DNA of 64,000 nucleotides, from the NCBI RefSeq assembly GCF_000613245.1, contig NZ_HG964937.1, forward strand, positions 59,923-123,922, given 5' to 3'. Shown here piece after piece: positions 62,668-64,000 of the stretch. How positions within the stretch are numbered: the stretch's first letter is position 1; each line of letters begins with the position of its first letter. The notes beneath the pieces are model-generated. The model made no database searches and was not told where the DNA came from. It was given only the letters and a program-made list of their open reading frames with translations. The position numbers and the translations under genes are program-made. Origin of the DNA: Mycobacterium asiaticum DSM 44297 (lineage in GTDB: Bacteria; Actinomycetota; Actinomycetes; Mycobacteriales; Mycobacteriaceae).

Positions 62668-64000
62668 CCGACGCGCTCAGCCTGTGCGGCCGCGTCGGCT
62701 GCCGCGGCGCCCATCCCGATCGCGGCCAATTCCTCGGCAACGGCCCTCAGGGCGGCCACGTCACGGCCGGCCAATGCGCGGGCATGACGGATCACCAGAT
62801 GTCCGATTTTGCAATCGATTTCGGCGGCCAGCCGGGCCAGCGGGTCGACCGCGCGCAGATCGCCGAGGCGGACCGCGTCGTAGTAGGCCAGCAGGGCCAG
62901 GGTCGACTGCATGGCCCGCTCGGCGGTTCTAGCGGCCTCGCGTGCGGCGCTGATCGCGCCGGTGTTGTCCCGCGCGGTCACCCTGGTCCAGGCGCGGGCC
63001 ATGCCGAGCTCCGGGGCGAACAACGCCGATTTGGTCCCGTGCCGGGTTTCGGCTCGGCGCAGCGCTTTTGCCGAGCCGGGTATGTCACCTTGCCGGGCCA
63101 GCGCCGTCGTCAACAGCATCAGGGAGAACGGTCCCCAGGAATAGCCGCTGCGTTCGAGCTCTGCCGCGGCCGGCTCCAACAACGCTGCGGCAGCGGCAAA
63201 TTCGCCCCTGAACAGCAATACGTATGCCAGCAACGACTCGCCGATGGACCGCCCCGGCTGCTGCAGCTCGGCGAAGTCGGTGAACTGCTGAGCCAACGTC
63301 TGGGCTTGTCCGACTTCGCCGGCCATCAGCAGGGCGATGATCTGGCTCAGGCCGACGGTGAATCGCAAGAGTCCCGGATGCTCGGCCGCCGCAGCGGTTT
63401 CGGCGAACCGCGCAACGTCGCCCAACCGGCCCATCCGCGCCGACGAGAGCGCGGCGGCGCTGGCCGCCCACGCCACCGCCATGTCACTGTCGGCCGGCCC
63501 GTCCAGCACTGACGTCGCCAACGTGATGGCGCGCTGCACGTTCCCGGAGTTCATCGCGAACGTGGCGGTCAGCCCGTCCAGCACCGCGCGGGCCGCAGGC
63601 TGGGTGACCCGGTTGCGGGTGGTCTGCAGGAAAGCGGTGGCCCGCTCGGGCTCGCCGAGCATCCAGAACTGGTTGGCGGCCGTCGGTACCGCCCACGCCA
63701 TCAGGTCGGGTTCCGACAGGCCCGCCGGATCCACCGCCGACAACACCGCCCCGGCCTCCCGGCCGCGTCCCTGCCAGGCCAGTGCCTGGCCGAGGACCAG
63801 CCGTGCCGCCAGGCCGCCCGAGCGATCCACCGCCGCCCGCGCCAGCCGCTCGGCCAGCAGTAAGTCGCCTAGTCGCAGCGCCTGCTGCGCCGCCTCGGTG
63901 ACTTCGGTGATCGGTTGCGGCGCATCGCAATTCAGCGCCAACGAGGCGAGCCGCAGCCGGTCGCTCAATCGCTCGCACGGGTGCTGGGAGAGCAGGTTGA
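62664..64000 (-). CDS. C-terminal part of a large LuxR/MalT-type AAA regulator, N-terminus outside window
   Basis: The reading frame stays open to the right edge of the window, so at least 445 residues of the C-terminal region are present. A TTG at 63968 is not convincing as a start because upstream codons continue the same protein ([21 protein letters not shown]). The segment is Ala/Leu-rich helical repeats (TPR-like, [33 protein letters not shown]) of the kind found in the arm of MalT-family regulators. No LuxR HTH is visible at this C-terminal end. It overlaps the dapE stop by four bases on the opposite strand. Confidence 0.7.
   Translation of the reverse strand, partial: NLLSQHPCERLSDRLRLASLALNCDAPQPITEVTEAAQQALRLGDLLLAERLARAAVDRSGGLAARLVLGQALAWQGRGREAGAVLSAVDPAGLSEPDLMAWAVPTAANQFWMLGEPERATAFLQTTRNRVTQPAARAVLDGLTATFAMNSGNVQRAITLATSVLDGPADSDMAVAWAASAAALSSARMGRLGDVARFAETAAAAEHPGLLRFTVGLSQIIALLMAGEVGQAQTLAQQFTDFAELQQPGRSIGESLLAYVLLFRGEFAAAAALLEPAAAELERSGYSWGPFSLMLLTTALARQGDIPGSAKALRRAETRHGTKSALFAPELGMARAWTRVTARDNTGAISAAREAARTAERAMQSTLALLAYYDAVRLGDLRAVDPLARLAAEIDCKIGHLVIRHARALAGRDVAALRAVAEELAAIGMGAAAADAAAQAERVG

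Noticed and set aside
62784..63512. Plus-strand ORF opposite the MalT-like gene
   Set aside because: It is a mirror frame of the opposite coding strand with no recognisable motif.

Overview
The window is chromosomal DNA from a slow-growing, non-tuberculous Mycobacterium. The evidence is high GC content, five PE-family genes (one PE_PGRS), a mycothiol gene (mshB), a mannoside gene (pimE), fbiC, lpqW, and a gene order that from memory largely follows M. tuberculosis Rv1157c to Rv1202. No tRNA, rRNA, CRISPR array or intact insertion sequence was seen. Functional names rest on reading motifs and recalled families; no database was searched.

Layout. 1-6.6 kb: two secreted Ala/Pro-rich proteins, the mannosyltransferase pimE, an inserted beta-lactamase-fold/hydrolase lipoprotein pair, a pterin dehydratase and mutT2. 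6.7-13.3 kb: the complete respiratory nitrate reductase operon narGHJI. 13.4-17.2 kb: typA and the lipoprotein gene lpqW. 17.4-20.4 kb: a large repetitive PE protein and a TetR regulator. 20.5-27.9 kb: mshB, a 35-residue small ORF, a membrane protein, a PE12-like protein, fbiC (F420 biosynthesis), a TB8.4-like antigen, ferredoxin fdxC and the aminotransferase dapC. 28-33.2 kb: accessory genes, namely a permease fused to an OB-fold, a lipase, a small membrane protein, a 13E12-family fossil and a GXWXG/DUF4334 protein.

33.2-38.6 kb (minus strand) is a sulfur unit: trehalose sulfotransferase stf0, cysD, cysNC, a 31-residue membrane peptide coupled to a YeiH-type sulfate/sulfite exporter, and a PE gene. 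38.8-41.2 kb is the most unusual locus: an 80-residue acidic peptide built from three 22-residue repeats, a JmjC-type Fe(II)/2-oxoglutarate oxygenase and a sucrase/ferredoxin-like protein. It may be an undescribed peptide-modification system. 41.2-45.4 kb is the proline catabolism locus (pruC regulator, pruA, pruB), followed by a frameshifted PE_PGRS.

47-53.7 kb (minus strand) is a TetR-linked operon paralogous to the igr cholesterol side-chain operon: P450, two acyl-CoA dehydrogenases, a MaoC hydratase pair, a DUF35 protein and a thiolase-like aldolase. Here the MaoC and DUF35 parts of ChsH2 are separate genes. A divergent aldehyde dehydrogenase follows. 55.3-64 kb returns to the conserved core: a DUF4232 secreted protein, Rv1191- and Rv1192-like hydrolases, fadD36, an MHS-family transporter, dapD and dapE (lysine/diaminopimelate synthesis) and the C-terminal part of a large LuxR/MalT-type regulator cut by the window end.
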